Shown here one piece after another: positions 9,430 through 16,823 of a stretch of DNA of 64,000 bases. The position numbers were made by a program, and so were the translations under genes. The DNA is from Paenibacillus elgii NBRC 100335 (GTDB lineage: Bacteria; Bacillota; Bacilli; Paenibacillales; NBRC-103111). Below the pieces are notes generated by a model, which worked only from the letters and a program-made list of their open reading frames with translations, was not told where the DNA came from and ran no database searches. How positions within the stretch are numbered: position 1 is the first letter of the stretch; each line of letters starts with the position of its first letter. Location: positions 1 through 64,000 of the forward strand of contig NZ_BIMB01000038.1 in the NCBI RefSeq assembly GCF_004000865.1, given 5' to 3'.

Positions 9430-10262
9430 ACAGACCCTCCCATCGGAAAACTGGGCAAGGCATGGATATTTTTCAGGTCGTGAAGCCCTTGGGTTCCAAA
9501 ACGCCGCAGCAGCCCTTGCAAATTCAACCCGGCTTGTTCGTTCAAATCGCTATAATCCATGCGCTGTGCCATCGTATAATGAAAGACGCGCGAACGAAGA
9601 TCAGCCTTCGGCCTCCAGCCTTTGGGCAGCCTCAGCTCGTGATAGTAAGCGAGCAGCAAATAATCGTCCTCGTAGCCTTGCTTTCCCGGCAAATCCTCCA
9701 AGCGGTACCCGCCGACCGCCCGCAGAGCTTCGGACCGATGCATGACCGGATGGACGAATCCCTCGGCCACCTCATCCCTTCTAGACTCGTTCAGCAGAAC
9801 GAGCAGCTCCGGGATCGAACTCGGAACGGCTGCGCTGCGCACGCCCTTCCCTTCGGGGTGCCATTCCCCGGCGGCCGTCAATATCCCCGGACAAACGCAC
9901 GGCTCCTGCGGCCGTTCCTGCAGGAAAGCTTGCAGCGGCGCCGTCCAGCCCGCGGGAAACAGCATATCCGGGTGAATTTCGGTTATGTATGCGCAGTCCG
10001 GAATATGCTGCCAAACATACTCGAAACAAGCCTGTCTAGCTGCGGGAATGCCGACGTTCTCTCCGCCGCCGATGACGTGCGCATCTAGCTCAAGCGAGCT
10101 TGCCATTTCCAGCAAACGGTCGTTCGTAAGCATGCCTTGATTATGCAGCACAAGGACGGCTCTCCGCTCGGCCCGCTCCAGGCTCGACAAGCATTGGCGG
10201 AACATTTGCATGTCCGTCTCGTGCCGGATTAACGCCGGCATCGTATGCACGACCGTCGACAT
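9426..10262 (-). CDS. family 2 glycosyltransferase, first gene of the minus operon
   Basis: The 278-residue protein has a rhamnosyltransferase-like GT-A layout: VLVLHNQG, then GGGENVGIPAARQ, then TEIHPDMLFP in the place of the usual DxD, and a late GYEDDYLLLAYY acidic motif that fits the catalytic base region. The start ATG 10262 follows AAGGAGCGG ten bases upstream. It leads an operon of four genes with 4-base or shorter junctions, which probably assembles a glycan together with the convergent + strand transferases. The substrate cannot be read from the sequence. Confidence 0.85.
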   Translation of the reverse strand: MSTVVHTMPALIRHETDMQMFRQCLSSLERAERRAVLVLHNQGMLTNDRLLEMASSLELDAHVIGGGENVGIPAARQACFEYVWQHIPDCAYITEIHPDMLFPAGWTAPLQAFLQERPQEPCVCPGILTAAGEWHPEGKGVRSAAVPSSIPELLVLLNESRRDEVAEGFVHPVMHRSEALRAVGGYRLEDLPGKQGYEDDYLLLAYYHELRLPKGWRPKADLRSRVFHYTMAQRMDYSDLNEQAGLNLQGLLRRFGTQGLHDLKNIHALPSFPMGGSV

Positions 10263-10389
10263 CGACCATCCGCTCCTTGATAGATGAATTCATAGTCTTT
10301 CTAAACTGTATGCTTCCGGTTAAGGCAGAATGCCACTCCCGATGCCCTTTTCACGCCTTGGCCGAATAAGCGCAGCACCATTGCCTATT

Positions 10390-10442
10390 CTGATGTTTTT
10401 TCGCAAATATGGTACAATGGATACAGCCTAACGACGAAGGAG
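10390..10442 (+). promoter_or_regulatory. extended -10 promoter and ribosome binding site
   Basis: TGGTACAAT at 10410-10418 fits an extended -10 element (TGnTACAAT) with no good -35 at the usual distance. GAAGGAG at 10436-10442 lies seven bases before ATG 10450. Confidence 0.55.
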
Positions 10443-10449
10443 AACAAGG

Positions 10450-10665
10450 ATGGCGCGTAATCATAGATTGGTAACCGATGCGGATTTCCAGGAAGCGATG
10501 GAACGCGAAGCATCGATTCGGGTTTTTCAAGACGACCATGTGGTCGGTTCCGGCGGGATCATCACCCGCTTCGACAACGACACGGTCGTGATTCAGTCCG
10601 GGGTCAGCGATGTGGCTTATCATCGTAGGGACTTATGCGAATTTTTCGAGATGAGAAAAAGGTAA
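10450..10665 (+). CDS. small conserved hypothetical protein
   Basis: The 71-residue, charged, soluble protein (RVFQDDHVVGSGGIITRFD, then YHRRDLCEFFEMRKR) has no signal peptide or membrane segment. It alternates predicted strands in a way that suggests a small beta-barrel domain. It has its own promoter and a good ribosome binding site and ends at a bidirectional terminator shared with def. Short proteins of this kind occur in Paenibacillus, but no family is recognised with confidence. Confidence 0.75.
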   Translation: MARNHRLVTDADFQEAMEREASIRVFQDDHVVGSGGIITRFDNDTVVIQSGVSDVAYHRRDLCEFFEMRKR

Positions 10666-10672
10666 AACATGC

Positions 10673-10716
10673 GAAATAGCCCGGAACTTGAACCTCAAGT
10701 CCGGGCTATTTCTTTA
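10673..10716. terminator. bidirectional terminator between the small gene and def
   Basis: GAAATAGCCCGG and its near-perfect complement CCGGGCTATTTC form a long stem (with CTTG/CAAG next to the loop) flanked by A- and T-rich ends on both strands. It serves two convergent genes. Confidence 0.85.
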
Positions 10717-10734
10717 ATAAATGCTTCTGCTTCT

Positions 10735-11253
10735 TTAATGCTCAGGCTTGGACAGACGAATAATATCGAACACATTAACCTTGCGCCCCGTCTCGTCGTG
10801 AATGAGCGCATTTCCTTCGATCCGGTCGATGTAAAGCACCCCGTCCAGGTGGTCCATTTCATGTTGAATGCAGCGCGCAAGGTACCCTTCCGCTTCGAGA
10901 ACGAACGTCTCGCCTTGCCGGTTCAAGCTGCTGATCTTGACTTGGTTGGCCCGCTTCACGAACCCGGAATGCCCGGGAAACGACAGACAGCCTTCCGGCC
11001 CGATCTGCTCTCCGGACATGTCCAACATGACCGGATTGATGAGCTCAATGAGTCCGTCGCCGCAATCCATCACGATCACCCTGCGCAAAAATCCGATCTG
11101 CGGTGCCGCAAGCCCCGCCCTGCCCTCTTCGGCATACAGCGTATCGACCATATCGTCAAGCAGCTTAAGAATTCTGGGATTTACCTCTTCCACCGGCTTC
11201 GCTTTTTTACGAAGAACCGGGTCGCCGAACGGCAGTATTGTTTTTTCAGCCAT
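10735..11253 (-). CDS. def: peptide deformylase
   Basis: The enzyme removes the N-formyl group from nascent proteins in the cytoplasm. All three motifs are present: GRAGLAAPQIG (residues ~44-54), PEGCLSFP with the metal-binding Cys89, and HEMDH at 131-135 with two metal-binding His and the catalytic Glu. At 172 residues and with a short insert near the second motif, it is at the short end of the family, as in many Bacillales type 1 enzymes. AAGAGGCG precedes ATG 11253. It is monocistronic here, not in the common def-fmt arrangement, so a second def-fmt copy elsewhere is likely. Confidence 0.95.
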   Translation of the reverse strand: MAEKTILPFGDPVLRKKAKPVEEVNPRILKLLDDMVDTLYAEEGRAGLAAPQIGFLRRVIVMDCGDGLIELINPVMLDMSGEQIGPEGCLSFPGHSGFVKRANQVKISSLNRQGETFVLEAEGYLARCIQHEMDHLDGVLYIDRIEGNALIHDETGRKVNVFDIIRLSKPEH

Positions 11254-11275
11254 AATGTTAACGCCTCTTTTCTTT

Positions 11276-11521
11276 TTATATGGATGCGCTTCTGACTTGC
11301 GACGGCGTATGCGCCCACAAGTCGTTCGGAGTACAGTCCAAAGCCGTGCATAGAGCGTCCAGCGTCTCGGCCTTCATCTGTTTCGGCTGGCCGGTCAGCA
11401 GGGCGCTGATCGAGGGAGCGGACAGCTCGTAGCCTGCTTTTTCCTTTAACAGCCGGGACAATGAGGCCCCCGTTCGGATGCCCCGCTCCATCATCATCTT
11501 TCTTAACATCCACACCAGCAT
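11276..11521 (-). CDS. small XRE-family helix-turn-helix regulator
   Basis: The 81-residue single-domain HTH protein has ASLSRLLKEKAGYELSAPSI as the HTH core, then LTGQPKQMKAETLDALCTAL and the LDCTPNDLW ending typical of the HTH_26/XRE subfamily. ATG 11521 is chosen because AAGGGGAAGG lies just before it; an upstream ATG adds residues without a site. Two palindromes of the form TTAGGC..GCCTAA just upstream are probable operators, which suggests autoregulation. No toxin or other obvious partner is adjacent. Confidence 0.85.
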   Translation of the reverse strand: MLVWMLRKMMMERGIRTGASLSRLLKEKAGYELSAPSISALLTGQPKQMKAETLDALCTALDCTPNDLWAHTPSQVRSASI

Positions 11522-11548
11522 AAGCCTTCCCCTTTCCGAACCCAAAGA

Positions 11549-11583
11549 TTAGGCAGCGCCTAACTTTATTAGGCGATACCTAA
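11549..11583 (-). promoter_or_regulatory. twin operator palindromes upstream of the XRE gene
   Basis: TTAGGCAGCGCCTAA (11549-11563) is a perfect 6-bp inverted repeat with a 3-bp centre. TTAGGCGATACCTAA (11569-11583) is a second copy with one changed base. Their centres are 20 bp apart, two helical turns, as expected for cooperative dimer binding. They lie 28-62 bp upstream of ATG 11521. Confidence 0.7.
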
Positions 11584-11631
11584 TATATCATATCGGCTGC
11601 CAATAATAAACGACATGGGCATGTCACCATG

Positions 11632-11676
11632 AAAAAAAAGAGGAACCGGCGTCAAAGCTGACGCAGATCCCTCTTC
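11632..11676 (-). terminator. terminator downstream of the GIY-YIG gene
   Basis: Read on the minus strand, AGAGGGATCTGCGTCA and TGACGCCGGTTCCTCT form an imperfect long stem around an AGCTT-like loop, followed by eight T. Confidence 0.85.
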
Positions 11677-11695
11677 CTTCTGTTGCGCGCGATTC

Positions 11696-12046
11696 TTACT
11701 TTTCCCGGTTGTATCCCCGCTCGCCGTATGGCTGAAGCCGCTCCAGCCATTTTTCCTCCAGCTTGAGCAGAGCTTCCTTCGCGTCGAAAAAACCGGTCTT
11801 CTTCTTCTCCAGAACCTCCAGCACTTCGATTTCAAACGATTGCTCGCCGTACTCCTCCCACTCGTGCTGAAGCGCTTTGTTCATCATGGTGCCGAGCTGC
11901 AGCTCCATCCTTTTTCCGTTCAGCGATTTCAGATTCAGAGTGCTGCCGACCAGAATCTTTCCGTTAACGGTATTCTTGATTTGGTAAACGCCCGCCTGGG
12001 GCTTCACTTCTTTGTACATCTGCTTCAGTTCTTCCCGCCGATTCAT
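11696..12046 (-). CDS. GIY-YIG nuclease-domain protein
   Basis: The 116-residue protein has a GIY-YIG core: AGVYQIKN (the first GIY strand becomes GVY), then KILVGSTLNLKS (YIG becomes LVG) and a downstream Glu in the C-terminal helix (LEEKWLERL). The second Tyr of the motif is replaced, so catalytic activity is doubtful. The start at 12046 follows AAAGGGGAG by seven bases; the two upstream ATGs lie in or before that site. It is 27 bases downstream of a DUF2087 regulator, a pairing found in other Bacillales, and probably shares its transcript. Confidence 0.8.
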   Translation of the reverse strand: MNRREELKQMYKEVKPQAGVYQIKNTVNGKILVGSTLNLKSLNGKRMELQLGTMMNKALQHEWEEYGEQSFEIEVLEVLEKKKTGFFDAKEALLKLEEKWLERLQPYGERGYNREK

Positions 12047-12073
12047 GGCCATCTCCCCTTTTCTCCCCAACCG

Positions 12074-12826
12074 TTACTTCAGCCAGTACTGGCTTCCGTC
12101 CGGTTTTCTGTCTAAAAAACCGTATTCGATCAAATAGCGCCGTAAAGTAACGAAGTCGTCGTATGCGGCCTTCAATATTTCATTAACTTCTTTCTCGCTG
12201 TAGACATGTCCGCTCTCGAATCGCTTGGCGATCTCTCTCAGAACGACCAGCTTATGCTTTTCCTGCAGATTGAACGTTTTTAAAGGCCCGTCCGTACCCT
12301 CGGGAAAATATTTCTGCAAAATCTCTTCGATTTCTTCCGCAGTCACATTGTATCGCTCATCCACCATTTTGGCGGTTCTGTGAGGCTCGACAAAGGCCGG
12401 CGCATGCTTGTCCTTTTCCTTGAGCAGCTCCATCATCGCCAAATACACCTTGGACTGGCGCTCTTTTTCCTTCAAAGCGAAGCGGTGATTGCGGATGGTG
12501 GATGCGCTACCGATGCCCATTTCCTTCTGAATGTCCGCATCGCTCATCCCTTGGTAAAAATGCCGAAGCAGACTATTTTGATGGTCGGTCAGTCCGGTCA
12601 GTTTTTTATCGAGCCCGATCAAATGTTCGAACACGGAGCCATGGGCGTTTTCGATATGAACCCGCGTATAGCGTTCCGCCTCATAGAGCGTGCCTTCGTC
12701 CGGATAAATAATTCCCTTCTCCACCGTTTTGCCGCAAAGCAAGCAAATATAACAATCCGTCTCCTCGACGTAACCCCGCTTCAACTCTTCGAACGATGCA
12801 TTCCAAAAATGCTCAGATAGCTGCAT
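12074..12826 (-). CDS. DUF2087-containing transcriptional regulator
   Basis: The 250-residue protein has three parts. The N-terminus has a putative zinc-binding CYICLLCG pair and a later His-rich stretch (HIENAHG). A LuxR-like HTH lies at ~80-125 (LTDHQNSLLRHFYQGMSDAD, then STIRNHRFALKEK). A DUF2087 domain lies at ~180-250 (KYFPEGTDGPLKTFNLQEKH to KPDGSQYWL). Such proteins are predicted regulators. ATG 12826 is preceded by a weak site, but the promoter upstream is clear. It is cotranscribed with the GIY-YIG gene. Confidence 0.8.
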   Translation of the reverse strand: MQLSEHFWNASFEELKRGYVEETDCYICLLCGKTVEKGIIYPDEGTLYEAERYTRVHIENAHGSVFEHLIGLDKKLTGLTDHQNSLLRHFYQGMSDADIQKEMGIGSASTIRNHRFALKEKERQSKVYLAMMELLKEKDKHAPAFVEPHRTAKMVDERYNVTAEEIEEILQKYFPEGTDGPLKTFNLQEKHKLVVLREIAKRFESGHVYSEKEVNEILKAAYDDFVTLRRYLIEYGFLDRKPDGSQYWLK

Positions 12827-12863
12827 AAAACAAACACACCCTCATCTCGTTTACCTCATAATA

Positions 12864-12896
12864 GACATATTACATTAACGTTTATAAATATGTCAA
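12864..12896 (-). promoter_or_regulatory. promoter with embedded inverted repeat for the DUF2087 gene
   Basis: On the minus strand TTGACA (12896-12891) is followed after 16 bases by TGTAAT. The perfect 8-bp inverted repeat gacatatt (12864-12871) / aatatgtc (12887-12894) covers both boxes, so a bound dimer would block the polymerase. Confidence 0.6.
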
Positions 12897-12969
12897 CAAT
12901 TGCGAAAGGTATCTACTCCACCACTTCAGTTAGCGGTCCGTCATTGGACAAACCCACTGAAAATATAGA

Positions 12970-13344
12970 TTGACTGCCGATGCCATGAATGCGGGGAAAG
13001 CGGAGGCTTCCTCCTTAATCTCCATTGCCAAGACAAGCTACTTCAAAGCCAATGAAATGCTAACAAACCTAACGAAGGAAACAACGGAAAGCGTCTATGA
13101 CGATTTCAATAAGTATGGTATCGATACTAGCCAAATGAGGTTCACCCTAACCGATTACCAGGAGAGCGCTCGGCATTATCAGCTTGCATTGGATTATCTC
13201 GATAAATATGTCCGGGACAAAAAAGCAAGCGATAATAACGAATATTTAAATAACATCGGAAAAGCCGACGATTACGCCAAAATCGCAAAAGAGAAATCCT
13301 CCAAAGGATACGCCAAGTGGTCCAAGAATGTGCAAAACTATTAA
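12970..13344 (+). CDS. small Lys/Asn/Tyr-rich protein, probably N-terminally truncated
   Basis: The 124-codon frame is helical and charged (AKTSYFKANEMLTNLTKE, SARHYQLALDYLDKY), like the soluble part of a Gram-positive lipoprotein. It begins at a TTG directly after an in-frame stop (12958-12960), with no ribosome binding site and no signal peptide, while its 3' end has a good terminator. It is therefore probably the remnant of a longer secreted protein. The composition (A/T-rich codons) differs from its neighbours. No family recognised. Confidence 0.45.
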   Translation: MTADAMNAGKAEASSLISIAKTSYFKANEMLTNLTKETTESVYDDFNKYGIDTSQMRFTLTDYQESARHYQLALDYLDKYVRDKKASDNNEYLNNIGKADDYAKIAKEKSSKGYAKWSKNVQNY

Positions 13345-13369
13345 TCGCCCGTTGTCGCATGAAACATAC

Positions 13370-13395
13370 AAAGCCCCTTTCCGGGGCTTTTTGTT
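13370..13395. terminator. bidirectional terminator
   Basis: AAAGCCCC and GGGGCTTT surround a short loop, with T on one side and A on the other. It separates two convergent genes. Confidence 0.85.
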
Positions 13396-13405
13396 ATGGA
13401 TCTTC

Positions 13406-13981
13406 TTATCGGGCATCTGGTCCCATCTCGCGATAAAATAGATTCGGATAGAGCACTACGATACCGTTTGAATCGACCGTAATGTTCTCCGTAAAATTCC
13501 CGCTCTGATATCGAAATATAGACGAATCCTTCCCGCTTTCCAGCAAGGTATAGTTCTGTTTAACCTGTTTATAGCTCAAATCGGCGGCAGAAATGTAGAC
13601 CACCTGGATTTCCTGCTGTTGTAATGGCTCGTATGACAAGCGGTTGATCGGAAGTGTATTCGTAAAGGGAGTGCATGAAAGATCAATATCCACGCAGCCT
13701 GATAATTCAGGGATGACTTGTCCCTGCTCATCTTTCCAAATCCCATTGCCATCAGACAAGAGACGCAAGACTTGATCTTCTCCCAAGTAACGAATTGTGA
13801 CTGCTCTGGTGACCCAGCTTTTATCGAGCACGATATCATATTTCACTCTGAAGATGTCATTGGTATTTTGACTTCCGATAACAATACTATCAATGAGAAT
13901 TTGATTGTTTTCCTCTCTAACTTTAACGTGTTCATAACCAATCCCCGTGCTCGGTCTCCATACCATATCCGCAGGCAACAT
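13406..13981 (-). CDS. putative glycolipid-binding family protein (DUF1089 type)
   Basis: The 191-residue protein has the family's layout: VWRPSTGIGYEHVKV at the N-terminus, VKYDIVLDKSWVTRAV, DGNGIWKDEQG, and the highly conserved CVDIDLSCTPFTNTLPI near residue 100. It is soluble and cytosolic, with an all-beta pattern. The family name comes from a structure-based proposal that such proteins bind lipids; the role in the cell is not established. TGGGAGGATT precedes ATG 13981. Confidence 0.8.
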   Translation of the reverse strand: MLPADMVWRPSTGIGYEHVKVREENNQILIDSIVIGSQNTNDIFRVKYDIVLDKSWVTRAVTIRYLGEDQVLRLLSDGNGIWKDEQGQVIPELSGCVDIDLSCTPFTNTLPINRLSYEPLQQQEIQVVYISAADLSYKQVKQNYTLLESGKDSSIFRYQSGNFTENITVDSNGIVVLYPNLFYREMGPDAR

Positions 13982-14054
13982 AGGTAAATCCTCCCAATCA
14001 TTTGTTCACAAAGGAAGTTTATCATGTTCTTTAAAGCTTGTTAAGAGCGATTAT

Positions 14055-14472
14055 TTAAAAGCGGTTCCCGTTCCGACGGATCAAGTCCCGGACGGCGGTA
14101 TCCACGGCATCGGTCAAAGAATAGCGAGGCGCAAAGGTCCCGATCCCGGCTTCCCGCCCGGCTTGCCGGACTACTTCCTCCCTCTTCACGGCCAATGCCT
14201 GGATCGGATACTCCGGCACGATTACGTAGGATTCGTCGATAGAATCTCCTGTCCGAAAATCGCACATGACAATCGTGCTTAACTGGACAAAACGTCCGGC
14301 CCCTTAGGAAGCGGCCGCTTCCATCGGCCTTCGCGTCAGCTTGACCTCCACCTCGGCTTCCGTGTCGATGACCGTGTGCAGCTTCGCATCCGCCTTACAA
14401 TTATAGACGATCTCATGTCCGCGAATGGCTGCAACAATGGACGACGGATCGGAAAAATCAACCCGACACGTT
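14055..14472 (-). pseudogene. remnant of an NAD-dependent epimerase/dehydratase gene
   Basis: Two pieces of one protein are visible in different frames. Reading from 14472 down, VDFSDPSSIVAAIRGHE, VYNCKADAKLHT and EVEVKLTRR match the middle of an extended SDR epimerase and stop at a TAA (~14303-14305). From there GRFVQLSTIV, DSIDESYVIVPEYPIQ and REEVVRQAGREAGIGTF continue the family pattern, joined directly to a C-terminal FAPRYSLTDAVDTAVRDL. The NAD-binding N-terminus and the region between GIGTF and the C-terminus are missing. It is decayed and not expected to make an enzyme. Confidence 0.7.
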
Positions 14473-14534
14473 CACCGCCAGGCTATCCGAAAATGTTGTT
14501 AAGTTTAAACTTATAAACTCATATATTAAAAAAA

Positions 14535-14657
14535 TTAGTTGCTTTCCTCCACCGCGACGATCAAATCCTTAATGAACTGAAGCGAACCGCGCAAATTTTT
14601 GCTTAAACGATACTATTTCTCTTTGCCGCTGCGGTTGAAGTCGATCAGATCGGCCTG
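14535..14657 (-). pseudogene. remnant of an ArsR-like regulator C-terminus
   Basis: The minus-strand frame reads ADLIDFNRSGKEK, a TAG stop, then YRLSKNLRGSLQFIKDL and a final stop at 14535. RSGKEKYYRL-type wording is typical of the beta wing of ArsR HTH proteins. The in-frame stop and the missing HTH show that it is broken. With the epimerase remnant it forms a ~600-bp zone of dead genes. Confidence 0.5.
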
Positions 14658-14715
14658 TCACGCAATGATCTGCTTTATGCATGCAGCCCAATTGTTTATT
14701 TACACAGGCCCTTGC

Positions 14716-15015
14716 TCATTTGCTCGCTTCGAAAAACCGCAAAACAATCAGCAAAATCTCGCAAAATATTTTCCATATCACAACGGCTACCGCAAAAGCG
14801 ACAACACCGTATACGAATCCCTTCGGAAGATCGTTTACCGCCTTGGCCGTGTAAAAATATCCTTCTTTAACCGTTGTCATATAGGTATTCGTCCTATAGA
14901 TTTCTTCTCCGAACAGGGCGGCTTTATAAGCTATCGGAATCCACCCCGCATAAAACAAAACCGTGATTAGCCGGATCGGCGGCGTCTCCCCAAACTTGAA
15001 CAGTTTGTTCCACAT
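14716..15015 (-). CDS. small membrane protein, function unknown
   Basis: The 99-residue protein has two predicted membrane segments (ITVLFYAGWIPIAYKAALF and GVVAFAVAVVIWKIFCEILL) separated by a ~30-residue hydrophilic loop. ATG 15015 is chosen because AGGAGGGAG lies nine bases before it. The layout resembles DUF4282-like proteins, but the match is too weak to name. Confidence 0.7.
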   Translation of the reverse strand: MWNKLFKFGETPPIRLITVLFYAGWIPIAYKAALFGEEIYRTNTYMTTVKEGYFYTAKAVNDLPKGFVYGVVAFAVAVVIWKIFCEILLIVLRFFEASK

Positions 15016-15066
15016 CGCAGACTCCCTCCTATCGCCGTGCACATCGCAAATTGTTGCTTGTTCTAA

Positions 15067-15609
15067 TCAATTTCCTTCCTTGCCAGAGGCTTCATTTCTG
15101 CTTATCCGATATACATAGGTCAGCAGGTTCCGGTTTCGCGGGTTCATAAACTGCGCTTCCCGCTTCATTCCTAATTTTTCGGCCACCTTCTGCGAAGCGA
15201 GATGGTCGTGCGCCATATTGGCACATACGCTGTCGAATTTCAATGAACCGAAGCCATATTCCAAGCAAGCCTTGGCCGCTTCGTACCCGTAGCCTCGATG
15301 CCAGTAAGGATGGTGAATGATATAGCCCAGATCGTTTTCGAAGTGATCTATAATTTTGTACCTCATGAATCCACAGTCACCGACGAACTTCCGATTCGCC
15401 TTCAGAAAGACGGCCCATCTGCCGCATCCCATATCTTGATAGTTCCGAATATTTTTTTCCAACCAACTATGAACTTGGTCATCGTCAAAAGGCTGGGGCC
15501 AAAAACGCATCGTCTCAGAGTCGGAAAGCAGCATCTTGAGTTCTTCGAAGTCACTTTCCTTATACTCCCGGATCAGTAATCTTTCCGTCGTAATCGTTAA
15601 CATAAGCAT
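15067..15609 (-). CDS. GNAT acetyltransferase, RimJ/RimL type
   Basis: The 180-residue protein opens with TTERLLIREYKESDFEELK, the hallmark of the RimJ/RimL branch that acetylates N-termini of ribosomal proteins or small amines with acetyl-CoA. The CoA pyrophosphate loop is HRGYGYEAAKACLEYGF and the C-terminal strand is EKLGMKREA. AGGGGAG precedes ATG 15609. It stands alone next to the decayed zone. The acceptor is unknown. Confidence 0.88.
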   Translation of the reverse strand: MLMLTITTERLLIREYKESDFEELKMLLSDSETMRFWPQPFDDDQVHSWLEKNIRNYQDMGCGRWAVFLKANRKFVGDCGFMRYKIIDHFENDLGYIIHHPYWHRGYGYEAAKACLEYGFGSLKFDSVCANMAHDHLASQKVAEKLGMKREAQFMNPRNRNLLTYVYRISRNEASGKEGN

Positions 15610-15731
15610 TCAGGCTCCCCTATGATTAGATTCCCGTTCGCGCTGGACCGTGGCCATGCCCCAGCCACGCCCATATACCAAACGCAATAACCAGGGAAAA
15701 AGTTACAGAACTTAGTAAGCTATGCAGTTTC

Positions 15732-16256
15732 TTATCGTCTGCTGAGATCGGCAAGCTTATTGACCGTTTCCCAATTCCTTGTTGTCGCGGTCACCTTCAG
15801 CTTCTTTTCCACAAAATTATTTGAAAATAAAGATTTCCCATACCCCTTCCGGGATAAAATATATACTTCCCGGCTCAGCACCCGGAAATCGTCCACATCG
15901 TTGCTGTACATCTCGAAATGTGCTATCGCTTCGGTGGTCGGCTGCGATGCGAGGAAGGTTACATATACTTTTTCACCTTCCGGGAGTTCCGCGACGGCAA
16001 ACGGATTTAGCTTAATGACCTCATCAAGCTCGTCGTTGCTCCTGATTACGACGGGAACGTCGTACCCCAACGCCTCTTTCAGCGTGCTTTCGATCCGATC
16101 GCGAAGAACAACCTTATCCGATTCCGTCGTCCCGAAGATGACGTTCCCGCTCTGAATGTAAGTCGTCACCTCCTGCAGCTGCATCGATTCGAAAATGCTT
16201 TTCAAGCGATCCATTTTAATTATTTTTTGTCCGCTCACATTAATCCCGCGCAGCAT
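15732..16256 (-). CDS. DUF1697 family protein
   Basis: The 174-residue protein has the family signature MLRGINVSGQK followed by TYIQSGNVIFG and the C-terminal RNWETVNKL. The family is widespread and of unknown function. Upstream of ATG 16256 the frame continues as INTYVA, which matches the usual N-terminal strand of the family, but the codon at that position is ATA and there is no clear ribosome binding site. Either ATA initiates or the N-terminal strand has been lost. Confidence 0.8.
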   Translation of the reverse strand: MLRGINVSGQKIIKMDRLKSIFESMQLQEVTTYIQSGNVIFGTTESDKVVLRDRIESTLKEALGYDVPVVIRSNDELDEVIKLNPFAVAELPEGEKVYVTFLASQPTTEAIAHFEMYSNDVDDFRVLSREVYILSRKGYGKSLFSNNFVEKKLKVTATTRNWETVNKLADLSRR

Positions 16257-16276
16257 CGCAACGTAAGTATTTATTT

Positions 16277-16741
16277 CTAGGACCCTGCCTTCTGCAATTG
16301 TTGTTCGATATAATCGATCGCCTTGTCTTTATTCTTGAACACCCATTCGATCTTTTCCAGCCCCTCATCGCTGTTGATTCCAAGCAGCAGCGTCCTGACA
16401 GCTTCCTCGCAAGGCGGGCCTACGATGACAGCCAGGGGCAGAGCCGGCTGGCAGCAGCCGGTATCGATATCCAGCGTCATCTCCAGCATATCTCCCCATT
16501 CATACTTCAGATCGGACCAATCCAGAATAATCGCGTCGGGCTTCCAGGCTTCCAGCGCCGCCCGCCCCATCGCTTTCATATATACCGCATCGCTGTTCCC
16601 CGCCGAGCCGAAGCCGTACTCGCCCGAATATTTTATAATCATCATATCGCGATATTCCACAGTCTTTGACGGCGCGATAAAATAATCAATTTGAATATCG
16701 CTTAATTCGGATAATTTTACTTCCCGAAAATCGGATTTCAT
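16277..16741 (-). CDS. conserved hypothetical protein
   Basis: The 154-residue protein alternates strands and helices (MIIKYSGEYGFGSAGN, DAIILDWSDLKYEWGDM, PLAVIVGPPCEEAVRTLL, WVFKNKDKAIDYIE). The pattern resembles a small Rossmann- or STAS-like fold, which is an inference from the order of strands. ATG 16741 is preferred over 16759 because GAGGGTGG lies nine bases upstream. It is 20 bases upstream of the DUF1697 gene, likely the same transcript. Confidence 0.7.
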   Translation of the reverse strand: MKSDFREVKLSELSDIQIDYFIAPSKTVEYRDMMIIKYSGEYGFGSAGNSDAVYMKAMGRAALEAWKPDAIILDWSDLKYEWGDMLEMTLDIDTGCCQPALPLAVIVGPPCEEAVRTLLLGINSDEGLEKIEWVFKNKDKAIDYIEQQLQKAGS

Positions 16742-16823
16742 GGCGTCCACCCTCATCACTTTTTCTAAATCATCCCATTATACCAAATATTGCGTTTAAA
16801 AGAGAGAGCCTGTGAGGTAAGGA

